Origin: Mytilus trossulus
Lineage: Eukaryota > Mollusca > Bivalvia > Mytilida > Mytilidae
Assembly: GCF_036588685.1 (NCBI RefSeq)
Contig: NC_086373.1
Coordinates: forward strand, 50,537,164 to 50,601,163
DNA: 64,000 nucleotides
Direction: 5' to 3'
The position numbers and the translations under genes were made by a program. The notes beneath the pieces are model-generated. The model worked only from the letters and a program-made list of their open reading frames with translations. It was not told the DNA's origin and did no database searches. Within the stretch, counting starts at the first letter, position 1, and each line of letters opens with the position of its first letter. Below, piece by piece: positions 62,021-64,000 of the stretch.

Positions 62021-62620
62021 GACTTTCTTTTAACTCTGTCTTGGAAATAATTAAGAAATCACATATAAATGCTAAGACGCATCGAAATGCAAAATGCAGA
62101 CCAAACTCTTCACTACGAAGTCTTATTATGTATTAGTCAAAGAAACAAGCATAAAACCGAAATTTAACTTTGATAATTGAATGCAACAACGTACTGGTCA
62201 TAATTGTTAATACCCTTCTAATCTTAAAATCACAGACAATAAAATTCGAATTAAAACCTCAGAACAAATATGCAGTCTCAAATATAATGAATTCAACTCG
62301 TGGAAAAGAATATCGATTTCATTCATTTTAGTACTCTGTTGTCACGAAACTACATTTCCTTCACTGAACAGTCTCTGGAACTATTTTTTTTTCTCTAAAT
62401 GGCCTTTACCTTAGAAATTTGACTTTGACTTTGATATGAGGAGGACATCTTATTAAATAGTGTTATCTTTACATTGATGGCTATATAGTTGGCATATCAC
62501 GGTATGTCGTGAATTTGTCACATGTTTAGGCGTACAATATTTGTAAACAGAAATACATGTGAAAAAAACTAGAGTTATTCCTCTTTATACAACTGACTCT
62601 CTTTTCATGCTAGAATGCAA

Positions 62621-63231
62621 TTAAGGGCATACGAAACAGTTACAGGGAAGGACCTTAGGTAATGACGTGGCTAACGTAATTTGTTATTTTCGCGACGTCA
62701 AACTGTGACATATCGGGAAAAGATGCATTTTTCGACTGATTTCCATCATTCAAACTGATTTAATTTGAAAACGAATTCATGGACCCCTATTTTTCAAAAC
62801 GGCATTTGGTTTCATTTTGCAGGGAGATTATGTGACCCAAATTTTATAAAACTGTAAATAGAGGATTTTTTTTAATTGTGATAAACATGCAGTAAAAAAT
62901 TACGTTTTTTCCTCAATTCATGAACATTTGATAAATATGAGTTATTTCTGATTAAAAAAATGCATATTTTTTAAAAATATTTAAGAAATGCAGAAATTAC
63001 CGATTATTTAACAAAAAACAAATTGTTTTTATCTTTTATAATAAAAAAATTACGGCCACAAATCTAAATTTCGAGCAAATATACAAAATGTCGACCTCAT
63101 TTTACTCAAAAAGTAGCACATGAAGGTATAGTTTTTATTACATATTTGATTTAATCAGGTAAAAAATAGCCTATATGCAAATTTTCATGAACTTGTAAAT
63201 ACAGGATCAAAACTGTATCGTATGCCCTTAA
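62621..63231. mobile_element. TTAA-flanked MITE upstream of PET100
   Basis: TTAAGGGCATACGAAACAGT on the left and ACTGTATCGTATGCCCTTAA on the right are complementary with one mismatch in the 20 bases. TTAA at both edges is the target duplication used by piggyBac- and Kolobok-type transposases. The 611-bp interior encodes nothing recognisable. Confidence 0.85.
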
Positions 63232-63308
63232 AGTGACTACGTTGAACGCATCTATGATATCCCGTCGAACTTGAAATGAAGGATACAACAGATACATTTC
63301 AGTTTTTT

Positions 63309-64000
63309 GTCGAGCCTGCAACTTTTGTTGCAGAAAGCTCGACATAGGGATAGTGATCCGGCGGCGGCGGCGTTAGCTCACTTCTTAAAAGCTTTATATT
63401 TTAGAAGGTAGAAGACCTGGATGCTTCATACTTTGTATATAGATGCCTCATGTTACGAAGTTTCCGTCAGTCACATGTCCAATGTCCTTGACCTCATTTT
63501 CATGGTTCAGTGACCACTTGAATAAAAAGTTAATATTTTTTATAATGTTTAATTCTCTCTTATTATAACTAATTGGAGAACTATATTTGGTATGTGCGTA
63601 TCTTGCAGGGTCCTCATGCCCATCAGACAGTTTTCACTTGACCTCGACCTCATTTCATGGATCAGTGAACAAGGTTAAGTTTTGGTGGTCAAGTCCATAT
63701 CTCAGATGCTATAAGCAATAGGGCTAGTATATTCGGTGTATGGAAGGACTGTAAGGTGTACATGTCCAACTGGCAGATGTCATCTGACCTTGACCTCATT
63801 TTCATGGTTCAGTGGTCAAAGTTAAGTTTTTGAGTTTTGGTCTTTTTATCTAATACTATATGCCATAGGTCAACTATATTTGGTGTATGGAAATATTTTA
63901 TGATCTATATGTCAGTCGCGCAGGTTTTATTTGACCTCGACCTCATTTTCATGGTTCATTGCTTAGTGTTAAGATTTTGTGTTTTGGTCTATTTTTCTTA
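63309..64000 (+). mobile_element. Family E composite tandem-unit element, cut by the window edge
   Basis: The start hairpin is GTCGAGC...TGCAAC / GTTGCA...GCTCGAC (63309-63343). A GGCGGCGGCGGCG tract follows at 63360-63372. Units of about 140-150 bp then repeat at least three times, each with TTGACCTCATTTTCATGG, 'TTCAGTG' and 'GGTGTATGGAA'. The right end lies outside the window. Confidence 0.85.

Noticed and set aside
1..64000. tRNA, rRNA or viral genes
   Set aside because: No cloverleaf with a convincing T-arm, no rRNA sequence and no capsid, envelope or integrase motifs were noticed by eye; a short tRNA could still have been missed.

Overview
The window is animal nuclear DNA: AT-rich, with multi-exon protein genes using GT-AG introns, long introns and dense interspersed repeats. 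Several repeat families (the 'AGCTCACCTGGCCC' element, the 'TATACGACCGC' element, the 'GGCAATCATACCACATCTT' element and a CR1/jockey-like LINE) are ones I associate from memory with bivalve molluscs, especially mussels (Mytilus). I could not run a search, so the assignment to a mussel-like bivalve is inference. Nothing prokaryotic or viral was seen.

Four protein-coding genes can be assembled with consistent reading phase at every junction. (1) FBXW9-like F-box/WD40 protein, minus strand, 8 exons, 12310 to 4116. (2) HYI-like hydroxypyruvate isomerase, plus strand, 8 exons, 14836 to 24589, with a GC-AG first intron. (3) A PLPP1-3-type phospholipid phosphatase, plus strand, 6 exons, 31190 to 43182, with two candidate terminal exons giving different cytosolic tails. 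(4) A PET100-like cytochrome c oxidase assembly factor of only 90 residues, minus strand, spread in 4 exons over 62020 to 53254. They do not form a functional cluster. FBXW9 and HYI are divergent, with a dead LINE between them; PLPP and PET100 are convergent.

Most of the rest is mobile or tandem DNA. From left to right it holds: a near-identical 632-bp tandem duplication (1.7-3.0 kb); LINE remnants at 4.5-5.6, 13.4-14.5, 23.4-24.5 and 29.0-29.7 kb; many short foldback or terminal-inverted-repeat elements, including one of 1227 bp with a visible 9-bp target duplication (60.15-61.39 kb) and one flanked by TTAA (62.6-63.2 kb); and five unrelated families of composite elements. Those five share one plan: a hairpin start or short inverted ends, a short CG-rich simple repeat, AT-rich tandem units of roughly 100-500 bp, and (where the end lies in the window) a hairpin end. 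This shared plan is one of the two most interesting observations. The other is a 39-bp minisatellite that has multiplied the 5' splice site of FBXW9 exon 5 in frame, so that alternative donors would add 13-residue blocks to one WD repeat, while the acceptor side of the same exon carries its own decaying tandem copies.
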